From contig RWJK01000142.1 in the NCBI GenBank assembly GCA_004335835.1, positions 1 to 15,313 on the forward strand: 15,313 bases of DNA, given 5' to 3'. This stretch comes from Scenedesmus sp. ARA3. Its lineage: Eukaryota; Chlorophyta; Chlorophyceae; Sphaeropleales; Scenedesmaceae. Position numbers and translations under genes: made by a program. Shown here piece after piece: positions 1 to 8,827 of the stretch. How positions within the stretch are numbered: the stretch's first letter is position 1; each line of letters begins with the position of its first letter. The notes beneath the pieces are model-generated. The model had not been told where the DNA came from and searched no databases. It worked only from the letters and a program-made list of their open reading frames with translations.

Positions 1-3000
1 ATAGGGAAGCCTTAGGGAACGGCTTAGGGAATGGTTAGGGAAAGCAGTTGTAAGTGCAGTGAATGCAGCTCCTGCTGCTGCTGCAGCTGCTTCCTTCTGC
101 TCAGATTCACTAATGAGCAGCTCAGCCAGCCTGCCACGTGCCAGGGCAGCATTAGGTTGCATGCAACTCCCAGCTGCAGCAGCAGCATGAGCATCGCTGC
201 TGCTGCTGACGCCCATAACATCTCTGCGAGCTGCCCAGCCCCCTGACCTACTGTATCCATCCCCATTCCTGCTGCTGATGCCAACTGGGCCCTCATGCTT
301 GCCGCCAGTGTAGCACAGCACGGAAGCCAGCTTCAAGCAATCACTCGCGCCAAGCTGCAGTGCTTGCCGTACCACCCGATGCTGCTCTGAGCCAGCACTG
401 CTCAACAGGTCCGCCTGCTGCTGTGCATCATCATCTCCGTCATCTGTTTCCTTATCTTTTTCTGCTGCTGCTGCTGCTGCTTCTGCAGCAGCAGCACGCC
501 CCAACACACCACTTGGCAGCTGCAGGCCCATCCCCTGCAGGATGCTCAGCCCAGCAGCAGCAATGCAGCGTGCAGAGAGCAGCAGCATCTGCTGCTGCCC
601 ACACACCAACTCCACATGCAGCCCTGCTGCCTTGGCCTGCTCTAGCAATGTGAGAGCAGGCAAACAGGCTGCAGAAGCCTTGTTGAAATCCTGCAAGCCA
701 CTGCTGCTGCTGCCGCTGCTGAAGGAGGGTTTGAAGACCCTTCTGCTGCTGTTTGCCAGCAGCCGTCGCGGCCAGCCCTGCACGCGTGCTGCTGCTGCCA
801 CGTCCGCGTCTTGCTGCTGCTGCCTTGCTTCCTGATGCGCATCTACAATCCTGCACATTGTGTTGTCCAGGAAAGCATATGCACTGTGGAGTGCATGCTT
901 CATTGGCTGCAGATCATCCTGCTGCTGCTGCTGCCGCTGCTGAATGCTTGCTATGCTGGAGCGCACCTCTGCCTCTGCCTCTCCGAGGGCTTGCTTCTGC
1001 GCCTCATAATCTAGCCATGACAGCTGCTCAGCTTTGAGCCGGCCCAGCAGCTGCTGCCGCTGCTGCCACTGCAGCTCCAAAGCCTGATTCTTACAGCTTG
1101 CCACATAATCAGCCTCAAACCCCAACTGCTGCTCCACAGCATCCCAGAGACAACACGCATGCAGACTGAGCAGCCAGCAGGGGCGTAGCCGCTCCTGCAG
1201 GTCAAAAATGCCCAGCTGCTGCTCCTTCCGCAGCAGCTGCAGCTCATTTGACCACCGCATCAGCTGATCCAGATCATCCTTCCTGTCAGCAAACAGCTGA
1301 GCCACCGTCGCTCCATACACGCCGGCTGCCTGCAGGAAAGCGTCGCAGCCGGCGGCGGCTGCAGCCGCCTTTCCTGCAAGCTCGGCGGCGCTTTCCTGCA
1401 AGCGCGCTGACTCAGCCAGCAACTGTCCTATCTGCTGGCTCAAGGCTGTCTCTACAGCAGCTAGCAGCAGTTGCAGTGACCCAGGAGGAGCCACCTGGCT
1501 CCATCTGTGAGGCTCCACCGGGTTCAATCTGTTCAATGATGCTACTGCTGCTGCGCTGCTGCTGCTGCTGCTGCTGCTGCTACTCGTGCTGTTGTCAGTG
1601 ACCGCGGTGTTGCTGTCACCAGACACAGCGCTGGCAGCTTGCAGGAACTTCTCGAATCTTGCAAACGCTGCCTGGTGGGCTGCCAGCGGCCCTGCCAGCT
1701 GCTCCCTCCAGTGCTGCAAGTGATGCTTGACGAATCGAGCGTGCACAATGTGCAGTGCAGCAGCAGGCAGCGACCAAGCTCCTGCACTGCTGCTGCTGGC
1801 TGCTGCATCAGGCAAAGCGCTGCGCACAGCTGATAGCAGCATGGTCTGCGCATCTGTAAGTGTGCTGATGCCTGAAGCATCGTGCTCCAGTGCTGCCTCC
1901 TCGGCTTCTGGCAAAGCTGCTTGCAGCAGATGCAGTAGCATGCTGTGGCGCTGCTGCTCCTGCTGATTGTCTGGCTGCTCCTGCTGATCTTCTGGTTGCA
2001 TCAAGTCAACTACCTGCTGCAGCAGTGACAGCAGGCTTTGTAGCTCATGCTGCTGCAGCTCCAGCCTACTCTGGAGTACTGTTGCGCTCATTGAATCTGC
2101 CTCTGCTGTCGCTGCTGCTGCGGTTGTAGAGCCATGTTGCCACGGGAATCTGGCCAATGCTGCTCGCACCAGCAGGACCGCAAGGCTGTGTGTAGCAGCA
2201 GCGCCTGCTGCTGCCACTGCCTCAGCAGACAAAGAAGCTATCAAACGTGCCGCGCCTGCTTTGCTGCTGCAGCTGCTGCTGGCGTCACTACTGCTGCTGC
2301 TGTTGCTGCTGCCGCAGAATCTATCAGCGTCCTCTGCATGATACGTAACGGCAAACTGCAAACCGTGTGGGAGCAGCTCGGTATCGCTCAGCAGCCAAAC
2401 TGTTCCATCCTCATCTACTGAAACATCACCACTGCTGCTGCTGCTGCCGCTGCGTGTCTCACTGGCAGATCTGCCACCTGCTGCTGCTGCAGCAGGGCCA
2501 GCCTTCATAATTGCGTAGTGTGCTGTGTATGCCTGCCTGCCGCATGCAGCTGCGTAACAAGCCTCAATACCAAGCAGCAGCTCTTGGATATCAACACACT
2601 GCTGCACCAGCTGCGCTGCAGCAGCAGCATCAAAGCCGGCAAGATGCTGCAGCAGTGACTTCAAGCACTGCTCCTCCCACTTCACCCTGACTCCTAAGCT
2701 ACAGCTGCTGCTGCTGCTGCTGCTGTGGTCAGCATCCTCTGCAGTTTGCTCTGCTGCTGCTAGAGCCCTCCAGTACATCAGCACTGCTTCATCACTGCAT
2801 GCCGACAAGTCGAGCAGCTGCAGCAGCGCCATGTGCAGATCACCAGGCAGAAGCTGCCCTTGCGGCACTGCAGCAATGGCCTGTTTCAGCTCTGACCAGA
2901 ACTGCTGCTGATCTGCTGGCGGCCGCTGCCGCAGCTGCTGCAGCTGCTGCTGCTGGACCAGCAGCAGCAGAGACCGTATGCTGGACACTCCAAGCAGCTC

Positions 3001-3754
3001 TGCTAGGTCTGGCACATCCATCACAGCTGACAGGTAGGGGTCTGGTGCAGCACTGTGACCATGAATGCCGCTGTCATTTTCAACATTGTTCCTGCTGCAC
3101 TCACTGCTGCTGCTGTTGCCGCTTGCAGTGCCAGAACCCCAGCTGACGCTGCCAGAGTGTGTCGCTGACAGTGTATTGAAGACAATTTCGATATCAGGTG
3201 CTTCACAGTCGCTTGCTTCCTCCTGCTCTGAGGCTGCACCTGCCAAAGCTGCTGCTGCTGCTGCTTCACCTTCACCTGCATCTGCATCTGCATCTGCATC
3301 TGCATGAAACTCATCTTCCTCCAGTTGCTCATCTGATGGCTCATCTGAACTGCCTGAGTCAACAGAGTGCCAAGACAGGGACCCTGGGCCCCGCTGCTGC
3401 TGCTGCTGCTGCTGCTGCTGTGCAGCAGCAGCTGCCAGTGCTGCCAGCCGCTGCCGCAGCTCCACTGCTGCTTGCGGCTGCTGCTGCTTGCGCTCTGCTG
3501 CCAGCACTGTTACAAAGCCCTGAACCCCTTGCAGCACTGCTTGCATTGCCGCAGGATCAAGACCCAACACACCTGGGCTAGTGGCAGGGTTGCAGCTGGC
3601 GTTGATGGTGGGCTTTATGGCCGGGTTGATGGTGGGGTTTATGGCTGGTGGTTGAGGGTTCAGCGTTCTGCCTGCAGGAGGCTTTAGACAGTTGGCCGAA
3701 GGAGCTGCAGCCTGCTGCTGCTGCTGCTGCTGGTAGTGCTGTGGAGATGCAGCA

Positions 3755-3804
<50 letters not shown>

Positions 3805-4806
3805 GTGCATTGGCAGCAGCATAGCCACCAGTGAAGCTTGCAGCTTGCATTGCTGGCTGGACAGGAAGCTTTCAGACAGAACCATGCTGCAAGCAGGCGG
3901 GCAGACGGGCAAACGGACAGTTTGGCAGGCAAGTTGGCAGGTGCGCGTGGTCAAACCATCTGCCAAACATCTTTAAAGGCCCCATTTTCACGCACACTGT
4001 TGCACCTCTGCAGCTAATGCAAAGGTGTTGTTTGCGCAGAAGTCATGCTGCTGGCACAACACACCGAGCTTCAGATGTGCATGGCCAGCTCGACCATGCT
4101 GCACAAACATGGTGGGCACCGCTCAGGGCAGCAGCCTGCTTTAAACGCGCATCTACCCCAATCTTTACCATGTGAGTGTCGGCTTCATACAGCTGCAGTG
4201 CAAACACAGCACAGCTCCTGCTGCTGCTGCTGCTGCTGCTGCTGAAGAGCTCACCTGCTGCCTGTCTGCTCCAGGTCATGCAGTGCTGCTGCAGCCATGC
4301 TGGCAAGACACTGCTGCAGAGGCTGCCAGGCAACAGGCAGCGCAACACTGCTGCTGCTGCTGCTGCTGCTGCTGTGATTAGTGGCTGGGTCAGAGTGTGC
4401 TGTTGCTGCTGCTGTGATGTCTTTCACGAGAAGCGTAGCCACTTGTGTTGGCAGGTGTATAGAGCCGTTCTGCTGCTGTTGGTGCTGGCTGGTGTCTGTT
4501 GCATTGCTGCTGGTGAAGGCAGCGCTGCTGCTGCTGCTGCTGTTGCTGCTGGCAAGAACTTGCCGCACAGCAGCCAGCAGTGAAGCAGCAGGGGTGCAGT
4601 CAACTCCACTGCTGCTGCTGCTGCTGCTGGAAGGGTTGGTGATGGCTGTTGACATGCTGGCACCTTGGCTGTTTTTGAAGTCAGGCCAGGCGCGTAACCG
4701 CTGGCAGAACTGATTGTCAAAATGATTCTGCAGCTGCCTCCAGCCTCCTGCTGCTGTTGCTGTTGCCGCTGCTGCCCCTGCTGCTGGTGCGTCCACGTTG
4801 CCGAAA

Positions 4807-4841
<35 letters not shown>

Positions 4842-4990
4842 GGCAGAGGTGGTGGTGCTGTTGGCGGTGAAATGTGATGAAAGGTTTCCGAATGCTGCTG
4901 CCATGAGCAGATCATATGCTGCATGGTGGTGCGGGGTGTCTGGCAGTCCGGCAGCTGCTGCTGTAGGGGTACTGTTGCTACAGAAGCAAC

Positions 4991-5084
<94 letters not shown>

Positions 5085-5863
5085 GCAGCAGCAGCAGCAG
5101 CAGCAAAAGATGCAAGGGTTAGGGCTGGCTTGATCAAGGCTGTACTGCTGCAACATGCACATTGAAACTAACAAGCTTACCACACGCTCTGAGAGCCTCA
5201 AACAACACAAGCTCACTGGGTGGAGTAGGCAGGAGGCACAGAACTGACGTATCAATGCCCAATCACTGGTTTGTGTTGGTGTGCAGTGCTAAGGCGCTTG
5301 GCCACCCGCTTACCTGTCCCCTGCAGCACCTGGCGGCAGCAGCAGCCCGCGCATAACATCAGCCAGCAGCCAAGCCCTCTCAGCAGCATCCAAGCCCAGC
5401 CAGCAGATGCCAGCCAGGCACCTCAACATTGCAGCTGCCATGGTCAAAGCGGTTGACCAACACACTCTGCAGCCTACAAAATCCATGCGAAACGCACGGA
5501 GCTGCATCACCTAATCGTTGACAACTCGTGATTCGGCACTGAGCCATCCCCTCACCTAACCGCAGCAGCAGGCGGCAGCAGCAGCCCGAGTGCAACATCA
5601 GCCATCAGGCAAGCCCTCTCAGCAGCATCCAGCCCAGTCAGGAGCTGCCAGCCGGGCAGCACTTCTGACACCTCAGTACTGCCTGCTGCTGCTGCTGCTG
5701 GAAGAGACTGCAGGGTGTGTTGGTCAACCGCTGTGACCAGGGCGGCTGCTTCAGCATAAGGCAGCAGCTGCTGCACAGCAGACACCAGGGGTTGGTTGCC
5801 AATTAGCCCTGCAAATCCCTGCAGGCAGCAGCGGCAGCAGCAGCAGCAGCAGGAGCAGCAGCA

Positions 5864-5907
<44 letters not shown>

Positions 5908-6410
5908 CAGCGCATGGCAGTAGCAAGATTTTCAGAGCCTGTCCTGCAAAGCTGTACGTCATCCCTGGCCCTAGCCGTTGTAATATTGCTGTGAGAGAGG
6001 ATAGTAACATGTGGGTCCTGGCACCATCTTAGATGGTTTGAGCCACAACAAGTTGCACACATGGTCTGTCTTTGTGCATCACATGCTTGGCACAGCTACA
6101 GCACAGTCAGCACCCAAAAACAACTTGCTGTCAAGGCAAGCTTCTGTCCAACAGTAGCTGGCAGGACGGCGTGCAGTGGCCGTGTTCCTTGCAGGAAGAG
6201 CTCGCAGGACAGCTTGCAGGAAAGCTTGCTTTCCAACAGAAGCTTGTAGATTCTTGCAGGAAAGCAGCAAAAGTGTCGCCAAGGCTTGCAGGAAGCCTCT
6301 CCTCACACCTTTGGCTTGCAGGAAAGGGCCAGCAGGCTCTGCACTTGAGCCAGCGCCTCACTCACAGCCAGCTGGCTGCCAAACTGCTGCGGATCTACCC
6401 AGCATGGTGG

Positions 6411-6453
<43 letters not shown>

Positions 6454-6749
6454 GCTGACTTGCTGTTGGCATTCAGCAGCTGGCTGGGAGCCGTGCGAGC
6501 TTGACCTGCGGTGCTGCTTGCAGGAACACTGCTGGCTGGCTGTGCTGTGAGTCGCTGCTGCTGCTGCTGCCGCTGCAGGAAATGCTGCAGCAGCATGGGA
6601 GTTAGGCCCTGCAGGGGTTCGCCGCTGCTGCTGGCTGCCGCTGCTGCTTCGTGCAAGGCATGAAGGTCTATACCTTGCTCCTGCAGAGCATGCAGGGCTG
6701 TTTGCGACAGCAGCATGGTCATGCAAGCGAGAGCAGCAGAATGAAACAT
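1..6749 (-). CDS. Large homopolymer-rich protein of unknown function, multi-exon, 3' end beyond window
   Basis: I do not recognise this gene. Proposed exons on the minus strand are A 6749-6309, B 5818-5556, C 5466-5314 (optional), D 4977-4255 and E 3886-1, which continues off the edge. Junctions are GT-AG and phase-consistent: A/B phase 0, the others phase 2. Exon E has no stop in its frame from 3972 to 1. The protein has about 1,820 or more residues: Ser runs in D, then Ala and Gln runs, a duplicated PTIN(P/A) motif (3602-3655), acidic stretches (3268-3351 and 424-462) and Gln/Leu/Glu-rich helical, probably coiled-coil segments (about 930-1110 and 1200-1460). No signal peptide or membrane span is evident. 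The start is taken as the ATG at 6749 because stops lie just upstream in that frame, but more 5' exons are possible. Non-repeat segments look like ordinary protein, which argues against a chance opening. A weak likeness to the C-terminal helical insertion of SMG1 is only a guess. Confidence 0.8.
3280..3305. repeat. Hexanucleotide (TGCATC)n coding Asp-Ala repeats in exon E
   Basis: About four units are read on the minus strand as alternating Asp and Ala inside a strongly acidic segment (SDEPSDEQLEEDEFHADADA). The unit differs from the CTG triplets that dominate the rest of the gene. Confidence 0.85.
3757..3801. repeat. (TGC)15 tract coding poly-Ala in exon E
   Basis: Fifteen pure units are read on the minus strand as GCA codons shortly after the start of exon E. 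Similar shorter tracts lie at 3394-3420 (Gln), 1555-1581 and 701-716 within the same exon. Confidence 0.9.
4217..4374. repeat. (CTG)n tracts on both sides of the exon D donor
   Basis: The tract at about 4217-4244 lies in the intron, 10 nt past the donor at 4254. The tract at 4348-4374 (nine units) lies in exon D and is read as Ser codons. The same triplet is therefore present on both sides of one splice site, in coding and non-coding roles. Confidence 0.85.
4255..4977 (-). other. Exon D of the large minus-strand gene (Ser-run-rich)
   Basis: The acceptor CTGTAG (4983-4978) and donor AG|GTGAGC (4255/4254) bracket 723 nt that read in phase 2 at both ends. The reading starts S-NSTPTAAAAGLPD and ends ALHDLEQTGS. 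Poly-Ser tracts are encoded by AGC repeats, separated by non-repetitive segments such as WRQLQNHFDNQFCQRLRAW. The long triplet tract at 4992-5105 lies just outside, in the upstream intron. If that intron were retained the tract would be read as poly-Ala, giving a misleading longer open frame. Confidence 0.78.
4992..5105. repeat. Long (AGC)n microsatellite, about 30 pure units plus 7
   Basis: The tract is uninterrupted from 4992 to 5083, then has one slip (AGAGC) and about seven more units to 5105. It lies in the intron between exons C and D of the minus-strand gene. On the sense strand it reads (CTG)n and ends about 9 nt before the acceptor CTGTAG (4983-4978). It is the longest pure tract in the window. 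Confidence 0.95.
5314..5466 (-). other. Exon C, rearranged duplicate of exon B, possibly alternative or dead
   Basis: The 3' half repeats exon B (GLDAAERAWLLADV against GLDAAERACLMADV) and ends AG|GTAAGC at 5314/5313, in the same phase as exon B. The 5' half corresponds to an exon B segment in inverted orientation. One extra T before GGATGCTGCT shifts the frame relative to exon B across the PGW(H/Q)LL segment, so that part is read in a different frame. Acceptors at 5467 (CTGCAG) or 5422 (GTTGAG) both give the phase needed after exon B, keeping the message open. Skipping it, B directly to D, is also in phase. Use of this exon cannot be decided from sequence. Confidence 0.5.
5556..5818 (-). other. 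Exon B of the large minus-strand gene (original copy of a duplicated exon)
   Basis: The exon follows the acceptor CCTGCAG (5825-5819) and starts in phase 0, matching exon A, which ends CKPK|GTGTGA at 6309/6308. It encodes 87 residues, from GFAGLIGNQPLVSAVQQLL to GLLLPPAAAV, and ends GTT AG|GTGAGG in phase 2. That phase can join either exon C or exon D. The motif GLDAAERACLMADV recurs in exon C. The upstream intron (6308-5819) has its (CTG)n-rich part directly against this acceptor. Confidence 0.75.
5825..5907. repeat. Interrupted (CAG)n tract abutting the exon B acceptor
   Basis: CAG units with GGC and GAG interruptions fill the end of intron A/B. On the sense (minus) strand this is a CTG-rich tract running straight into CCTGCAG|GGA at 5819/5818. 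Confidence 0.9.
6188..6324. repeat. Dispersed CTTGCAGGAA decamers
   Basis: Five exact copies start at 6188, 6213, 6253, 6285 and 6315, with a sixth at 6517. Four lie in the intron after exon A; the fifth lies in the end of exon A, just upstream (sense strand) of its donor. On the sense strand the motif reads TTCCTGCAAG. Confidence 0.8.
6309..6749 (-). other. Exon A, candidate first coding exon of the large minus-strand gene
   Basis: 147 codons run from ATG at 6749 to AAG|GTGTGA at 6309. The reading begins MFHSAALACMTMLLSQTALH and includes a Gln run, an Ala run from the triplet tract near 6414-6455, and the segment FGSQLAVSEALAQVQSLLAL before the donor. It joins exon B in phase 0. TGA codons lie shortly upstream in the same frame, so the ATG is either the true start or close behind an unseen acceptor. 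Confidence 0.65.
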
Positions 6750-8351
6750 GACTCAGCTTCATGAATCAGATCAGCTGTGTTGTTGTGATGAATGCGGTCT
6801 TGACTGGCAACAGAGAAGGATGTGCAGCAGCTAGATGTCAAAGTCCTTGGGGCTGTCGTGCATGGGATGTTACCGCCACTGGCTGAGTTGCTGCTGTACC
6901 AGTGGGCTGCCAGACCACGCAATGGGTGGTGGCCCAGCCAGCATGTCACTGGTTAGCACAGACGACGAAATGATATGATCATGTGAGAGTCAAGTTTATG
7001 TCAAGCTGGCTTTCAGTGTATGCTGCTGCTAGTCAGTGTGCTGTAGCAGCGGTAGAGCACGCAGACCTAGCCTGGCAAGAAATTTTGAGCACACTTGAAA
7101 CACAGCAGCACCACACAGGCATCTGTTCTTTGATCCTGCATCCCACCTGTTTCCAAGATCTGAACATAAGCGTCATCACTGCATGCGCTTCCTTGCTTTC
7201 TGCAGGCCTGCAGCAGCAGCTGCCTGACAGGGTCCTGCTGCTGCTTGTCGTCCCTGCTTGCTTTTCCCGAGTGTTGCGTGTGCCGTGTGCTGCTCATGTT
7301 GCGCTTTGTACAGAATACGGTGAAGATCACATGGGAATCAGGCGCAAGGACTGGCAAGGTGAGCGATCTTTGGCCTCGGACCAGAGAGCACTTCCGAAAA
7401 AGCAAAAGCGCGAATCACGTCGAATGAGAAGCCATCACGTCGCCTCCGCTGATAATCTTTCCTCAAATGAATGATGAAGGCTTAACGAACCAGCAGCGCG
7501 GGAGTTCCTGTCCACTGGTTTGATCGTGTCAGGCTGTCTTGCACCACCAGGGCGTGAGGTTCAGCTTCGAAAACTGTTATTTGCGCCACATGGCCACCGC
7601 AGTTCTTTTGCACAGATTAGAATGGATCAAATTTATTAATCACCCAGGAACATGACTGCTGCGTCCTGCACCAACACGCCAGCATGTCATGCTTGCAGTT
7701 CCACATGCTTTGTTATTCAAGACGTGCATGTGCACAGTTGACTTGCCTCAACTGACCATATCCATACAGTTCATGTAAAATGTTACCTCCGACATCGAAT
7801 GTGATGCCATTAGGCCCGCGCCGTGCTGGCTGCCGCCGTGTATGCTCAGTTAACATCACAGCAGGCCGGCCGCAACATCTGATAACACGTCGCAAGGCCA
7901 GTGCACAACTCAGTTGCTGAAAACAACATGCACTGCGCCTGCCACCAGCAGCACAGCATTGCTGCTGCCTGCACTGGCTGGTGCCGCGTTACGGCATGGC
8001 CGCTGCAGCGGACACACTGGGTCAACTGCCTGCAAGCTGCAGCTGCTTACTGCTGCTGCAGACACCCACTGCCACTGCACTCAATGCTGAGCAGGCCGCC
8101 ATGGCTGTGCATCACTGTATGCTGCAGCATCGACTGTATCTAGTTTTCACATCCCATGCCCAAGCAGGCGGGCAAGCTGCAATCACCCTCCAAAGAATGC
8201 TCTGTTGCAGCTGCTGCAAAGGCATGCCGACTCTGCTGCTGAGGCTGGTTCCAGCGACGTGTCATTGGCACGCAGCGAGCACGTGAGTGAGGGAACCTCT
8301 GACAGCTCGTACTGCTGTGGTGCTGCTGCTGTGCTGCTGTGCTCAGATGCC
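6750..8351. other. Intergenic stretch, no supportable gene
   Basis: This covers the space between the candidate start of the large minus-strand gene and the 3' end of QCR8. The left part probably includes the promoter and leader of the large gene. Repeat content is low between about 7100 and 7900. Open frames exist on both strands, but I see no conserved motifs, splice-consistent extensions or RNA-gene signatures. Confidence 0.5.
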
Positions 8352-8356
8352 TTACA
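8352..8356 (-). terminator. Candidate poly(A) signal of QCR8 (TGTAA)
   Basis: TGTAA is the usual chlorophycean polyadenylation motif. This is the first one on the minus strand after the QCR8 stop, about 470 nt downstream, a plausible 3' UTR length for such algae. The motif is short, so chance occurrence is possible. A minus-strand open stretch inside this 3' UTR (8770-8468) encodes Ser/Ala/Gln-rich sequence that I do not regard as a gene. Confidence 0.4.
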
Positions 8357-8793
8357 GCCACATGTCTTCACACGCCGCCACACGTCGTCTGAGCTGCATC
8401 GTCAGCTGCCAGCAGGCGCAGCCAGCTCAAGCTCATGCTGATTGTAAGTCTGCTGTAGAGCTCCAAGCTAAGTGATTTGTTCCCTGCTAGACACAATAGC
8501 AGCAACTCCAGCAGTTGCTGCTGCTCCTGCTCTGGTGCTCATCCTCTCAGATGCAGCCGCAGCTAGCTTGCCCACAATCAAGCTGCTGTCAGTGAGAAGC
8601 TGCTGCTGCTGGCTGCTGCTGCCATCAGCAGTTGCCACGGCTGCAGCTGAAGCACGCTGCACTCCACCACTGCTGCTGCTGCCCCTGCTGCCGCTGCCGC
8701 CGCTGCTGCTGCTGCTCCATAGCGCTGAGCAGGGGCTGCCACGGCTGCAGCGGCAGCGTTCTTTGTTATATCATGGACCCCTGCCCTACTTAA

Positions 8794-8826
<33 letters not shown>

Positions 8827-8827
<1 letters not shown>

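Larger units (their letters stand above)
1..3886 (-). other. Exon E of the large minus-strand gene: uninterrupted coding exon of at least 1,295 codons
   Basis: The acceptor is a pyrimidine-rich stretch ending TTGCAG at 3890-3887. The exon begins C|ATG, which completes the AG left by exon D to give Ser, then continues Met-Val-Leu-Ser. I checked every triplet in this frame from 3886 to 1 and found no TAA, TAG or TGA; the first stop upstream lies in the intron at 3975-3973. Triplet runs within the exon are read as Ala (3801-3757, 15 GCA codons), Gln (3420-3394, nine CAG codons), Ser and Ala. Between them are non-repetitive segments such as RFVKHHLQHWREQLAG (1735-1688). The exon leaves the window still open. 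Confidence 0.85.

Noticed and set aside
1..45. Three TTAGGGAA blocks at the left edge, telomere-like
   Set aside because: Spacing is 12-13 bp, not a tandem TTAGGG or TTTTAGGG array, and the stretch reads in frame as Ser/Leu/Pro-rich protein at the end of the visible exon E.
4251..5255. Single 334-codon minus-strand reading through the long AGC tract
   Set aside because: The part above 4977 reads the intron (CTG)n tract as Cys and Ala runs and lacks an ATG start. Splicing at CTGTAG (4978) with phase-matched donors explains the real part better.
6983..7474. Plus-strand open frame of about 163 codons
   Set aside because: It begins with GTG, has no recognisable motif or splice-consistent extension, and its composition is like the surrounding intergenic DNA. 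It cannot be called a gene without expression data.
8468..8770. Minus-strand open stretch ending SSREQIT
   Set aside because: It lies inside the predicted QCR8 3' UTR, has no ATG near its start and is mostly triplet-derived Ser/Ala/Gln.
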